Shown here: positions 7,893 to 17,124 of the stretch, piece by piece
Position numbering within the stretch: the first letter of the stretch is position 1
Layout of the letters: every line of letters begins with the position of its first letter
From: Bog-950 sp044228435
Lineage (GTDB): Bacteria; Bacteroidota; Bacteroidia; Chitinophagales; LD1
Direction of reading: 5' to 3'
Length of the DNA stretch: 64,000 nt
NCBI GenBank assembly: GCA_044228435.1
Contig: JBGAUW010000010.1
Coordinates: 98,722 to 162,721 of the forward strand
Notes under the pieces: model-generated
The model's database searches: none
Told to the model about the DNA's origin: nothing
The model's input: the letters and a program-made list of their open reading frames with translations, nothing else
Translations under genes and position numbers: made by a program

Positions 7893-8909
7893 ATGCAGAG
7901 GGCTGACACCATTAATTTTATTTCGAAACTGAACGCCCGCAAGCTTTGGAATGCCACATCGGTGCTGACGAGTTTTTACTTGTCGAAATGGACAAAAAAA
8001 CCATTACAATATGGCGTGCCTTTTAATGTAAGCATAGAGCCTACCACCACCTGCAACCTGGGCTGCCCGGAGTGCCCCAGTGGTTTAAAAAACTTTACGC
8101 GCCCCACGGGTAATCTCGATTACGATTTTTATAAAAAGACGGTAGATGAAATTGGCGACCGGCTGATATACCTTTATTTCTACTTTCAGGGTGAGCCGTA
8201 TATGCACCCTAAATTTTTAGAGTTGGTAAAGTATGCCGTGCAGAAAAAAATTTACACCGTTACCAGCACCAACGCACACTTTTTAACCGAACGCAAAGCG
8301 CGCGAAACCGTAGAAAGCGGGCTGGACCGCATACTGATTTCGATAGACGGAACCACGCAGCAAACCTACGAGCAATACCGCATTGGCGGCAGTTTAGAAA
8401 AAGTATTAGAGGGCACTAAAAACCTGGTAAAAGCTAAAAAGGAAATGAACAGCCAAACGCCGCATATCATCTTCCAGTTTTTGGTAGTAAAGCCTAACGA
8501 GCACCAGATTGCCGGGGTGCAAAAGCTGGCCGAAGAAATAGGGGTAGATGAGGTAAAGCTTAAAACAGCACAGGTATACGAGTTTGAAAACGGCAACGAC
8601 TTGATACCCACTATTGATAAATACAGCCGCTACAAAAAAGAGCGCAATGGCAAATACACCATTAAAAACGACCTGCTTAACCACTGCTGGAAACTATGGC
8701 ACAGCACCGTAATAACCTGGGATGGTAAAATAGTGCCCTGCTGCTTTGATAAAGATGCCCAGCACCAGCTAGGCGATTTAAATACAAAAACGTTTACCCA
8801 AATATGGCAGAGCGATTTGTATAAATCGTTCCGCAGCCGTGTGCTGAAAAGCCGTAAAGAGATTGATATATGCACCAATTGCAGCGAGGGCACTAAGGTG
8901 TGGGCATAG
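7893..8909 (+). CDS. Radical SAM/SPASM domain protein
   Basis: 338 residues from ATG 7893; the upstream in-frame TTG at 7767 is inside the divergent gene. The radical SAM cluster is CNLGCPEC (C54, C58, C61, giving CxxxCxxC), followed by a TIM-barrel with YLYFYFQGEP and ISIDGTTQQTYEQYR motifs. The C-terminal SPASM region binds auxiliary Fe-S clusters through C283, C284 (PCCFDKDAQHQLGDL) and C327/C330 (CTNCSEG). Such proteins activate S-adenosylmethionine to modify peptides, proteins or sugars; no obvious precursor peptide is next to it, so the substrate is unknown. It may work with the divergent DUF2804 protein, but only position suggests this. Confidence 0.9.
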   Translation: MQRADTINFISKLNARKLWNATSVLTSFYLSKWTKKPLQYGVPFNVSIEPTTTCNLGCPECPSGLKNFTRPTGNLDYDFYKKTVDEIGDRLIYLYFYFQGEPYMHPKFLELVKYAVQKKIYTVTSTNAHFLTERKARETVESGLDRILISIDGTTQQTYEQYRIGGSLEKVLEGTKNLVKAKKEMNSQTPHIIFQFLVVKPNEHQIAGVQKLAEEIGVDEVKLKTAQVYEFENGNDLIPTIDKYSRYKKERNGKYTIKNDLLNHCWKLWHSTVITWDGKIVPCCFDKDAQHQLGDLNTKTFTQIWQSDLYKSFRSRVLKSRKEIDICTNCSEGTKVWA

Positions 8910-9049
8910 TTTAATTGTTTCAACATATAACCGCTTTTAGGCTACTTACATTTGCACTAAATAATCATGTCAAAAAAAATAAATGCAATGTTTCGTTAAT
9001 GTTAATGAAGCAGAGTATATTTAGGGCCAACACACTCTAAACCGCTGAC

Positions 9050-12000
9050 ATGAAGAAATTGTACCTATTGGCTTTGCTATGTAGTTTATTAAGCTGGCAA
9101 AGCGCAAGTGCTGCCGTTACCGGCGCCGATACCGCCTGCGCAGGTGAAAAAGTAACTTATTACGTGCCTTATGTGGCAGGTGCCAGTTATAGCTGGAGCA
9201 TTACCGGCGGCACACCAATAACTATTTTAACCACCGATAGCCTGGTAATACAATGGGGGGCCGCAGGCACAGGCACTATTGTGGTTACACAAACCAACCC
9301 TAACACTTTTCATACCCTTACGGTTACTATTGTGCCTAAACCACACCCGCTTATAACGCATGCACCCTACCCTACCTGCCCAAGCGATACTGCAGGTGGC
9401 CAACCCGGCAGCGGCCAACCCGACCGCGGACCAGCCTGCGAGAAGGTGTGCAAGCTTAGCACCATTACTTATACCACTGCCCTGCATCCGCTTAGTACTT
9501 ACCAATGGGTAGCCACTGGTAATTTAACCATTACCGGTGCTACCACCAACACGGCCACTGTTACATGGGATAGCAGCAGCCTTGGCACCCTGGTAGTATA
9601 CGAAACCAACCAATGGGGCTGCACCGATTCATCGGCTATTTGTATAGAAAAAGTAAACCTGCCTGTTGCGTTCTTCACGCATCAAAGCAACGCCTGTAAA
9701 TTTTCGCCGGTGTTATTTACCAACCAAAGCACAGGCGCCACCAGCTACTACTGGACCTTTGGCGATGGCGCTAACAGCGGACAAACAAGCTCCACACATA
9801 GCTATGCAAATGCGGGCACCTATACCATTACGCTTATTGCCATGAATGATTGCCATTGCACCGATACATTCCAAAGCGTAATAAATATTGATTCGCTGCC
9901 GGGGCCATCTATAACCTGCCCGAGCACTTTATGCGCCAACGATACTGCTACTTACAGTACAGCCAACGGAACCGGTTGTATTTACAATTGGTTTGCCATA
10001 GGCGGCACTATACTGGGGCCTAATAATTTACCAACGGTTACCGTAGCCTGGGGGCCGGGCCAAATAGGCACTTTAGGCCTGGTAGTAAGCGGTTGCACCG
10101 GTGTATGCAGCGATACCACTTTAGTATATATACCTATAGTACCGGTAGCGGCTACCATTAGTGGGCCTAATAAAGTTTGCCCCGGCGATTGCGAATACTA
10201 TACCCTGCCTGCCTTTAGCGGTGCCGGTTACACCTGGAGCCTGAACAGCGGTGCCTGCGGTACGCTAAGCGACTCGGTATGTTGCAACCAGGTGCGTATT
10301 TGCTGGCCCAACACGGCCATAGCCTGCAACGATACTCTAACCGTTGCCTTTTACGATTCGTTTTTGCATTGTGGCGGTACTGCGCAATATATAATCCGGG
10401 TGCGGCCGCGTTTAGAAATAAACGGCAACCTGAATGTATGCGCTAATACACCGGCTACCTTCTTCTCTTCTAACTCAGTAGTTTGCTTCTGGTCGGTTTC
10501 GCCATCGGGGCCGGCTTATTCACCTGGGCCATCGCCATCGGTTACGGTTAACTGGCTGAATGTACCTGGCACTTATGTAGTAAAAGCATGGCCGCAAAAT
10601 CCTAACCAGGCCTGTAACGATACAGCCTATACCATTGTAAAGGTTGCCGCAGTGCCTTTAAAACCTGTAATAGTGGGCGATACGGTTATTTGCCCTAACA
10701 GCACCGTAAGCTATTGTGCTACGGGCACGGGTACCGTTACCTGGCTTATAACCGGTGGAACGCCGGCAGGCGGAGTAGGTAATTGCATTAGCGTAAACTG
10801 GGGGCCGATCGGCCCGTATGTAGTTAATGCCTTTGTTCAACTATTAAATGCCCCTTTCTGCAACAGCGATACAGCCACGCAGGTGGTGCAGGCTGCCAGC
10901 CCAACACCGCCGGTTATTACAGGCACCGGTCCTTACTGTGCCAATAGCACTAATACTTTCTTTACACCTAATTTATATCCGCCGGGCACTACCTACACCT
11001 GGAGCCTGAACCCGCAAAACAGTGGCGCTGTATTAAGCCCCGGCACTAGCAGCACAGGCATTGAGTGGGGCAACAATGCACCACAAAACGTTACCATTAC
11101 ATTAAGTGTAAATGCCTGCGGTAATACCTTAACCAATACCACTATAGTTACTCTTAACCCTATACCGGTGCCTACGGTTACGCAGCTTACCAGCCTGTGC
11201 GCAGGCGGCAGCGCCCAGTTACAGGCCACCGGCGGAACCGGTTATGCATGGAGCGGTCCCGGCGCTTATTCCTCGGTAGCTAACCCTACTACTATTTTTG
11301 TAGACGGCCTTTACCAGGTTACGGTTACTGATGTAAACAGCTGCACTGCCTTAAGCCAGATAGACGTAGCTTACGTTAGCGGCCCAACTGCTAACATAAG
11401 CACCTTCGACCCACTGGGCTATTGCATTGGCACATCTTATAACGTAAATATTTGCGCACTGGGCAATGTAAATTATACATATGCCTGGAGCGTAGGTGGA
11501 CCTGCCACCCAATGCCGCAACTTTAGCAGCCCCGGCGCTTACTCTGTAACCGTAACCGATGTAAGTAACGGTTGCACAGCGCTTAGCAACGTGCTGGTAA
11601 TACAGGAAGATAGCTGTAACGGAGTAGGGCCCGGCACCTGTACCTTCAATGGTAACATAAGCTTTATGCAAACCAATTGTAACCCTGTTCAGTTTACCAA
11701 TACATCGGTTAACGCCGGTTTGTTTACCTGGAACTTTGGCGACTTTAGTGGCAGCAACCTTACCAACCCTACGCATAGCTATGCGCAGGCTGGCTTCTAT
11801 TTGGTAACGCTTAGCGGCTATGTATATAACACGGCCCATACCGATAGCTGCCTGTTGCAGGATACAGCGCATATTACCATCCCGCTTTCGGCTAAGTTTG
11901 ATACCAAAGTAGGTTGCTACGGCGCACCGGTTTGTTTTACCGATAAAAGCACCTGGACCTTTGGCAACAACATTACCGGCTGGCTGTGGAACTTTGGCGA

Positions 12001-14710
12001 TTTAAACACCAGTACCTTACCGAGCCCCTGCCACACCTATGCAGGCAGCGGCACTTATATAGTTACGCTTGTAGTAACCAATACACTGTGCACCGATACG
12101 TTTATGGATACTATAGTAGTGCCGGTTAAACCAACAGCCAACTTTACATTTGCAGGGCCTAACTGTATCAATCAGCCTGTAGCATTTACCGATGCTTCAT
12201 TTACAGCCATCAATTACTGGAACTGGGCCTTTGGCGATTTAGGCACCAGCCTGAACCAAAATCCTAACCATACTTATTTCCCGGGCGGTACATACCCCGT
12301 TACTTTGATAGTGCATGATATTTACGGGTGCTACGATACCACGCAGATTAACGTACCTGTAGCCATACCTACTTTAAGCGGAAACATAACGGCCTACCCC
12401 GATACCATTGTGTGCGCAGGCACAAATGTGTTATTAGTAGCGCCTACGTGCGGCACCTGCACTTATTTGTGGAACAACGGCTCCACAAACGATTCGGTTA
12501 CGGTTACAAGCACCGGTATATATGTGGTAACACTTACCGATGCCGGTGGCTGCCCTTACACCACTTTTATACGCATTATTGTAAACAACGCACCGCCGGC
12601 CGTTATACAAAACAGTGGCGATGCTGATTTATGCCTGGGTGAGTTTACCAGCCTGTTTGTTACTTATAACCAAAACTGGACGTATAGCTGGATAAGCAAC
12701 GACCCGAATGTAAACGGAACTACCAGCAGCTCGGCATTTGTATATAGCCCTAATACGGGTGTGGGTGTATTTACTTACCAGGTAGTAGTTACAGATACTA
12801 CTACTGGCTGTGGCGACACATCGTTACCATATATAGTAACGGTGCACACACCACCGGTGCCACCGGTAATTACCCCCGCCACCAGCCCGGTTGTATGTCA
12901 GGGCGATACCGTAATGTTAGTGGCCACGCACCCCGACCCAAGTGTAACCCTTGAATGGACCACCGGCGAAGTGAACGACACTATTTATGTAACCGAGAAT
13001 GGCTGCTATGGCGTGCAGGCCACCGATACTTTTGGATGCAGCAGCAGCAGCACCTTCTGTGTAACAGTTAACCCACTGCCCGAGCTTTGTACCTTCTACG
13101 AGGGCTGCTTTGATACCTGCGCCCCTTATACCATTGTAGGGCCTTATGGCGTTGGCTATACTTACCAGTGGTTATTAAATGGTAGCATTCTGCCGGGCGA
13201 AACCAACCAAACGCATACCACCAGCATTAGCGGAAGTTATTCTGTAATAGTAACCAACAGCTATGGCTGCACCGATACCACCGGCGACTTAAACCTTACA
13301 CTGTATGAATGCCCCGATAGCCTATGCGCCGATTTTTGGATTGACAGCGTTAACTGCGATAGCAACGGCCACTATGTGCTGTATTACCACGTAAGCAATC
13401 AATCGCAAATAGGTATTACGCAGGTCAACCTCGAAGTGCTTCAACCTCACTTAAATATTGCTTACGCACCGGTGGTAAACTTTGTAAACATACCAAGCGG
13501 TGGCACCTCGCCGCAGTTAACAGCTACTATTTATAATGGCACAGCAGGCGATAGTTTATGTTTCCGCACACACATATCCGTGCTGGATAGTATGGGACAT
13601 GAAGAAGTTTGCTGCTATAGCGATACCGATTGTATTATTCTGCCGCCATGCGAGCCTATAGATTCGCCAAAATGCTGTTACTTCAATTACATCAGCGATT
13701 CAGTTTGGTGCAAGCAAGGGCCTACCGGTGTAACGTTCGGATTTAATATAGTAATAAACGGTTGCGGCACACTGCAAATGCAAACCGGGCCTAACGCCAC
13801 TATATTCGGGCCTAATCCGTTAGTACTTAACGGCAGTACGGCTATTATAAGCGGGCAGTATACACCTACATCGCCATCCGATACTATACTATGCATTACC
13901 TACGTAATGGGCAACAATGGACAGTATTGTAAGGATACCACCATATGCTTTAACCTCAGTTGCCGCAAAGGCGGTGTGCCGGGTTGCCATTTAGATTTTA
14001 ACGATAGCATTTGTGTAGGCCAAAGCTCTACCTTTAGCTATGGAGGCAACCCAACAGGACTAACCTTTAACTGGCAGTTCCAAAACGGAAGCCCTGCCAC
14101 CGCCACCGGTGCAGGCCCGCATACCGTAACTTATACTACGCCGGGATGCCATCCGGTTATATTAATCATCAATAATAACCAACCGGGCACGCTGGATTGT
14201 GTGGATAGCATTTGTGTATTCCCACCACCGGTGGCCAGCATAACCCAAAGTGGTAATACGCTATTAGCTTTCCCTGCAGGCTATACTTACCAATGGTATA
14301 ACGGCACACCGGGCGGTAGCCCGATAGCCGGCGCTACCAACCAGTTCTATACCCCTTCGGTAACCGGCTTGTATTGTGTGGTAGTAAGCAATGGCGTTAA
14401 CTGCAGCGATACTGCCTGCCGCGATTTTGATTATGTAGGCATAGAAACACTTAGCGATAATAGCTGGAATGTTTACCCTAATCCTAACAACGGTTCATTT
14501 ACGCTGGCTATAGATATGGCCGAAAGCGAAAATGTAGAAATGAAGGTTACGAACGCTTTTGGACAGGTAGTGGACAGAAGAACGTTTGAAACCCACAGCG
14601 GCCGACAGGAGTTTTACATTAACAACAGCAAGTTTGCCGCCGGCATCTACACTATTCAGCTTAAAACCGAAAAAGGTAACGGGTTGAAGAGAATGGTAGT
14701 GAAGAACTAG
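9050..14710 (+). CDS. Giant PKD/Ig-like repeat protein, T9SS cargo
   Basis: 1886 residues with an N-terminal signal peptide (MKKLYLLALLCSLLSWQSASA), many Ig-like units that open with a Cys (for example GPNKVCPGDCEYYTLPAFSG) and four clear PKD domains: YYWTFGDGANSG (near residue 237), FTWNFGDFSGSN (near 893), WLWNFGDLNTST (near 980) and WNWAFGDLGTSL (near 1058), each followed by H-x-Y-x-x-x-G-x-Y. The last 80 residues (VYPNPNNGSFTL, ending with IYTIQLKTEKGNGLKRMVVKN) form a type A sorting domain, so the protein should cross the outer membrane by the type IX system. No catalytic domain was found; an adhesin or gliding-type surface role is likely. Thr and Cys content is high. The repeats are diverged at DNA level. 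Confidence 0.93.
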   Translation: MKKLYLLALLCSLLSWQSASAAVTGADTACAGEKVTYYVPYVAGASYSWSITGGTPITILTTDSLVIQWGAAGTGTIVVTQTNPNTFHTLTVTIVPKPHPLITHAPYPTCPSDTAGGQPGSGQPDRGPACEKVCKLSTITYTTALHPLSTYQWVATGNLTITGATTNTATVTWDSSSLGTLVVYETNQWGCTDSSAICIEKVNLPVAFFTHQSNACKFSPVLFTNQSTGATSYYWTFGDGANSGQTSSTHSYANAGTYTITLIAMNDCHCTDTFQSVINIDSLPGPSITCPSTLCANDTATYSTANGTGCIYNWFAIGGTILGPNNLPTVTVAWGPGQIGTLGLVVSGCTGVCSDTTLVYIPIVPVAATISGPNKVCPGDCEYYTLPAFSGAGYTWSLNSGACGTLSDSVCCNQVRICWPNTAIACNDTLTVAFYDSFLHCGGTAQYIIRVRPRLEINGNLNVCANTPATFFSSNSVVCFWSVSPSGPAYSPGPSPSVTVNWLNVPGTYVVKAWPQNPNQACNDTAYTIVKVAAVPLKPVIVGDTVICPNSTVSYCATGTGTVTWLITGGTPAGGVGNCISVNWGPIGPYVVNAFVQLLNAPFCNSDTATQVVQAASPTPPVITGTGPYCANSTNTFFTPNLYPPGTTYTWSLNPQNSGAVLSPGTSSTGIEWGNNAPQNVTITLSVNACGNTLTNTTIVTLNPIPVPTVTQLTSLCAGGSAQLQATGGTGYAWSGPGAYSSVANPTTIFVDGLYQVTVTDVNSCTALSQIDVAYVSGPTANISTFDPLGYCIGTSYNVNICALGNVNYTYAWSVGGPATQCRNFSSPGAYSVTVTDVSNGCTALSNVLVIQEDSCNGVGPGTCTFNGNISFMQTNCNPVQFTNTSVNAGLFTWNFGDFSGSNLTNPTHSYAQAGFYLVTLSGYVYNTAHTDSCLLQDTAHITIPLSAKFDTKVGCYGAPVCFTDKSTWTFGNNITGWLWNFGDLNTSTLPSPCHTYAGSGTYIVTLVVTNTLCTDTFMDTIVVPVKPTANFTFAGPNCINQPVAFTDASFTAINYWNWAFGDLGTSLNQNPNHTYFPGGTYPVTLIVHDIYGCYDTTQINVPVAIPTLSGNITAYPDTIVCAGTNVLLVAPTCGTCTYLWNNGSTNDSVTVTSTGIYVVTLTDAGGCPYTTFIRIIVNNAPPAVIQNSGDADLCLGEFTSLFVTYNQNWTYSWISNDPNVNGTTSSSAFVYSPNTGVGVFTYQVVVTDTTTGCGDTSLPYIVTVHTPPVPPVITPATSPVVCQGDTVMLVATHPDPSVTLEWTTGEVNDTIYVTENGCYGVQATDTFGCSSSSTFCVTVNPLPELCTFYEGCFDTCAPYTIVGPYGVGYTYQWLLNGSILPGETNQTHTTSISGSYSVIVTNSYGCTDTTGDLNLTLYECPDSLCADFWIDSVNCDSNGHYVLYYHVSNQSQIGITQVNLEVLQPHLNIAYAPVVNFVNIPSGGTSPQLTATIYNGTAGDSLCFRTHISVLDSMGHEEVCCYSDTDCIILPPCEPIDSPKCCYFNYISDSVWCKQGPTGVTFGFNIVINGCGTLQMQTGPNATIFGPNPLVLNGSTAIISGQYTPTSPSDTILCITYVMGNNGQYCKDTTICFNLSCRKGGVPGCHLDFNDSICVGQSSTFSYGGNPTGLTFNWQFQNGSPATATGAGPHTVTYTTPGCHPVILIINNNQPGTLDCVDSICVFPPPVASITQSGNTLLAFPAGYTYQWYNGTPGGSPIAGATNQFYTPSVTGLYCVVVSNGVNCSDTACRDFDYVGIETLSDNSWNVYPNPNNGSFTLAIDMAESENVEMKVTNAFGQVVDRRTFETHSGRQEFYINNSKFAAGIYTIQLKTEKGNGLKRMVVKN

Positions 14711-14809
14711 ACGATAGACACAAGACAATACATTGACGGCCGACGACTGACAACCGACTACTGCAAAGGCAAACAGCCATAGCAGACAATACTAACAGCA
14801 CACAAATAC

Positions 14810-14845
14810 AAATCCCTGCTTTTTCAACGGAGCAGGGATTTTTTA
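14810..14845 (+). terminator. Rho-independent terminator
   Basis: AATCCCTGCT (14811-14820) pairs perfectly with AGCAGGGATT (14831-14840) across a 10-base loop and is followed by TTTTATT. It ends the transcript of the PKD protein gene. Confidence 0.9.
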
Positions 14846-14865
14846 TTGGTGCTCCGTTAAATGAG

Positions 14866-14890
14866 TATACATTTCGCACGGAGGAAAAAC
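14866..14890 (-). repeat. Fragment of the TTCGCACGGAG repeat
   Basis: ATTTCGCACGGAGGAAAAAC is the outer end of the element-1 repeat in the opposite orientation to most solo copies. Only about 20 bases are preserved. It lies upstream of the sigma factor gene. Confidence 0.5.
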
Positions 14891-14941
14891 AAGGCATGCA
14901 TATAATGTGCCTATTATTTTCGTAATTAGCCTTCGAAAATT

Positions 14942-15541
14942 ATGAGCGAGCAAACTATAGGTAACAAGTTAGAACCCGAAAGGTGGATAGAGCGATACAG
15001 CGATGTGTTGTTCAGCTATACTTTTGCCCGTATTAACAAGCGCGAAGTGGCCGAAGATTTGGTGCAGGAAACTTTTTTAAGCGCACTTAAGGGCCGCGAT
15101 TCATTTTTGGGCAATGCCAGCGAAAAAACCTGGCTTATCTCTATTCTTAAACGAAAGATAATTGACCACTACCGGAAAAAGAGCACCCAAAACGAACTGA
15201 ATATTTTTGATAAGGACGCGAAAGATGATTTTATGAATCATTTTTTTGATGCCGAGGGGGCTCAAAATGGGCATTGGGCAAACAGCGCTGGCCCCGATGA
15301 TTGGAAAAAAGACCTGCAGCCTGGGGTAGAAAGTGATGAGTTTAACAGCATTTTAAAGGGCTGCCTGGGTAAATTGCCCGAAAAATGGAGCTCTGTATTT
15401 GTGTTAAAAAACATGGAAGATTTAGATGCAGAAGAAATTTGTAAAGAATTGGGCATAACGCCGTCTAACTATTGGGTGTTGATGCACCGGGCAAAACTGC
15501 AACTGCGGGAGTGCATGGAAAAGAACTGGTTTAACGCTTAA
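14942..15541 (+). CDS. ECF-type RNA polymerase sigma factor
   Basis: 199 residues with the two-domain layout of extracytoplasmic-function sigma factors. Region 2 covers about residues 15-85 (YSDVLFSYTFARI, then VAEDLVQETFLSAL and the 2.4-like KTWLISILKRKIIDHYRK). A 50-residue acidic linker follows, longer than usual. Region 4 covers about 120-190 (LKGCLGKLPEKWSSVFVLKNMEDLDAEEICKELGITPSNYWVLMHRAKLQLRECME in motif order). It directs RNA polymerase to a small regulon. The next gene, 9 bases downstream, encodes a small zinc-finger protein that fits an anti-sigma factor, so the two form an operon. A repeat fragment lies upstream. Confidence 0.92.
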   Translation: MSEQTIGNKLEPERWIERYSDVLFSYTFARINKREVAEDLVQETFLSALKGRDSFLGNASEKTWLISILKRKIIDHYRKKSTQNELNIFDKDAKDDFMNHFFDAEGAQNGHWANSAGPDDWKKDLQPGVESDEFNSILKGCLGKLPEKWSSVFVLKNMEDLDAEEICKELGITPSNYWVLMHRAKLQLRECMEKNWFNA

Positions 15542-15550
15542 ATAACGAGT

Positions 15551-15820
15551 ATGAGTTTTTTAGACACTATTGTATTAACCTGTCGCGATGCTACTTTTTT
15601 GCATGCAAAGCAAAAAGAAGGCAAGCTTACACTCGGCGAGGCTGCGGGGCTGAAAGTTCACTTGCTTTACTGTGGCTTGTGCCGTTTGTTTTTTAAGCAA
15701 TTAGATAGTTTAGAAGAACACGCCCGGGCCTTTGCACAATCGGCCAGTGCAACGCCACCGTTGGATGATGCCACCAAACAAAAAATGCAAGAGGCCCTTA
15801 AAAAGGAATTGGGTAAGTAA
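15551..15820 (+). CDS. Small zinc-finger anti-sigma factor candidate
   Basis: 89 residues starting 9 bases after the sigma factor stop. The sequence LKVHLLYCGLCRLF contains HxxxCxxC, the zinc-binding core of ZAS-type anti-sigma domains, in a helical context. There is no transmembrane helix, so it would be a cytosolic, redox- or ligand-sensing type rather than a membrane-anchored one. The C-terminal half is helical and charged, with no recognised domain. Function is inferred from the motif plus the sigma-factor neighbour. Confidence 0.8.
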   Translation: MSFLDTIVLTCRDATFLHAKQKEGKLTLGEAAGLKVHLLYCGLCRLFFKQLDSLEEHARAFAQSASATPPLDDATKQKMQEALKKELGK

Positions 15821-15833
15821 TCAATACAAATTC

Positions 15834-16105
15834 TCTCACAGAATTCACAGAAAACACAGAAGAATACCGGAATATCCGCGTTCTCAGAATTTTTGCTTTT
15901 GTATTCTCCCTGCATTTTCCCTTGTCTCCGTGCGAAATTGTATTTCTGCATTTGCAACTTTAAGAGCTAAATCAATTTCTCAGACTGAATACACAGAAAA
16001 CACAAAACAACAAATTCCTATTACTCTTATTTACTCTGAAACAACCCATACTTAGACAGTAACTTACCGCCTTTAAATTCTGTGTTTTCCGTGTGTTCTG
16101 TGAGA
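15834..16105. repeat. Gene-less inverted-repeat element of the CACAGAA type
   Basis: The 405-base gap between 15820 and 16226 has no gene. It holds a 28-base arm at 15834-15861 built of CACAGAA words stepped by 9 bases, and an inverted partner at 16078-16105 matching at about 25 of 28 positions. A degenerate direct copy of the left arm sits near 15977-16010. Between the arms is only a solo CTCCGTG repeat and AT-rich sequence. The layout copies the two GxxExxY elements but without the gene, which suggests an empty or decayed relative. Confidence 0.55.
15898..15956 (+). repeat. Solo CTCCGTG repeat
   Basis: TTTGTATTCTCCCTGCATTT, TTGTCTCCGTGCGAAATTG, TATTTCTGCATTTG: same block order as the other copies, with the first CTCCGTG word worn down. 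It is nearly identical in its 3' half to the copy at 16116-16174, 218 bases downstream. Confidence 0.65.
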
Positions 16106-16115
16106 AACCTTTGAT

Positions 16116-16174
16116 TTTGTATTCTCCCTGTATTTTCTCCGTGGCTCTGTGCGAAATTGTATTTCTGAATTTGT
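16116..16174 (+). repeat. Solo CTCCGTG repeat
   Basis: TTTGTATTCTCCCTGTATTT, CTCCGTGGCTCTGTGCGAAA, TTGTATTTCTGAATTTG. It lies just outside the right arm of the CACAGAA inverted pair and about 50 bases upstream of the MpaB-like gene. Confidence 0.65.
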
Positions 16175-16225
16175 ATTAAATGCATTATTTCGAATTTCGA
16201 TATTTACATTTAGAATTTTCATCGC

Positions 16226-17095
16226 ATGAACCTCCTCAATCCTTTTTGGGCCCGTAAGCAAATAGCACAACTGGATGCAGAGCGCGATGCACATCAAATA
16301 GCACATTTGGCTTTTGAGGTTAGGTATGGCACCCCTCTATTTACGCACTCCATTTTTTCGGTAGCCTTTGCACGGCAGGCAGCAGTGCCCTCTATTGCGA
16401 GGGTTTTATACCGCAATGGCAAGGGAGGCATTATTACCAACACAAAAAAGCGTAATAACGATACGCTGCTCTTCTTTGGGGAATTTTATAAGCATGGCGA
16501 TAAAGGCGAAGGCTTAAAAGCAATTGAACTGCTCAACTTTATACATAGCCACTTTAAAATAACGAACGAAGAGAACCTTTATACGCTGGCCACCATTGTT
16601 TGCGAGCCGCGCCGCATGGGCGTGTTTTTAGCCAACCGCGATTTGTTTAGCAAAAAGGAATTTCGCGCCGTTTATAATTTTTGGACACGCCTTTGTGAGT
16701 TAATGAACATAACCGATATACCGGGCAGTGAAGAAGAAATGTATCAGTGGTATGAGGCCTTTGAAAAACAGCATTACGCCTATAGCGATGAAGGGAAAAA
16801 AATAGTAGAGGCCTTAGCATCTGAATTTGCCGACCGGTGGTATCCTAAGGCTGTGCATTACCAGGGCACACAATATTACTACAGCCTTTTTGATGACCAC
16901 CTGTTACAAACCCTGCGTATACCCAAGCCACACTTTACTTACCGCTACGGGGTAAAAATATATATGTGGTTTCAACTCCGCATCCTCTTCCAACTCCTCC
17001 CCGACCCCAGCGACCGCAACGTGATTGATTACTACACCGGCGATTACCCCGATTATGATATTAGCAAGGTAGGGCCGTTTGCAAAGGTGAGGTAG
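16226..17095 (+). CDS. Oxygenase MpaB-like (DUF2236-type) protein
   Basis: 289 residues without signal peptide or clear membrane segment. The central part (RNNDTLLFFGEFYKHGDKGEG, then NFIHSHFKITNEENLYTLATIVCEPRR) fits the MpaB/DUF2236 family pattern: an early R-x-x-x-T, an H-G pair, then an I-H-x-H/F-x-I segment and a Tyr-rich helix. Family members include heme-dependent latex-cleaving oxygenases and fungal MpaB, but many bacterial members are uncharacterised, so the substrate is unknown. The assignment rests on pattern recognition. It stands alone, convergent with the antiporter gene 29 bases away. Confidence 0.65.
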   Translation: MNLLNPFWARKQIAQLDAERDAHQIAHLAFEVRYGTPLFTHSIFSVAFARQAAVPSIARVLYRNGKGGIITNTKKRNNDTLLFFGEFYKHGDKGEGLKAIELLNFIHSHFKITNEENLYTLATIVCEPRRMGVFLANRDLFSKKEFRAVYNFWTRLCELMNITDIPGSEEEMYQWYEAFEKQHYAYSDEGKKIVEALASEFADRWYPKAVHYQGTQYYYSLFDDHLLQTLRIPKPHFTYRYGVKIYMWFQLRILFQLLPDPSDRNVIDYYTGDYPDYDISKVGPFAKVR

Positions 17096-17124
17096 TAAAT
17101 TTGCAGCAGCAGGCTTCTATCTGC

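Noticed and set aside
7832..7957. Longer N-termini of the DUF2804 and radical SAM genes
   Set aside because: Both extensions overlap each other on opposite strands and have no family support; internal ATGs at 7831 and 7893 fit.
11351..11872. 173-codon open frame on the minus strand inside the PKD protein gene
   Set aside because: It is antisense to a clear, continuous coding frame with signal peptide, PKD motifs and sorting domain. The translation is low-complexity and matches nothing.
9050..14710. Possible tandem DNA repeat or CRISPR-like array in the PKD gene
   Set aside because: The similarity is at protein level only; there are no identical DNA repeats with regular spacers.
15667..15957. 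96-codon minus-strand frame rich in Cys and Phe near 15.8 kb
   Set aside because: It is antisense to the anti-sigma gene and runs through the CACAGAA and CTCCGTG repeats; the apparent Cys/Phe motifs are repeat translation.
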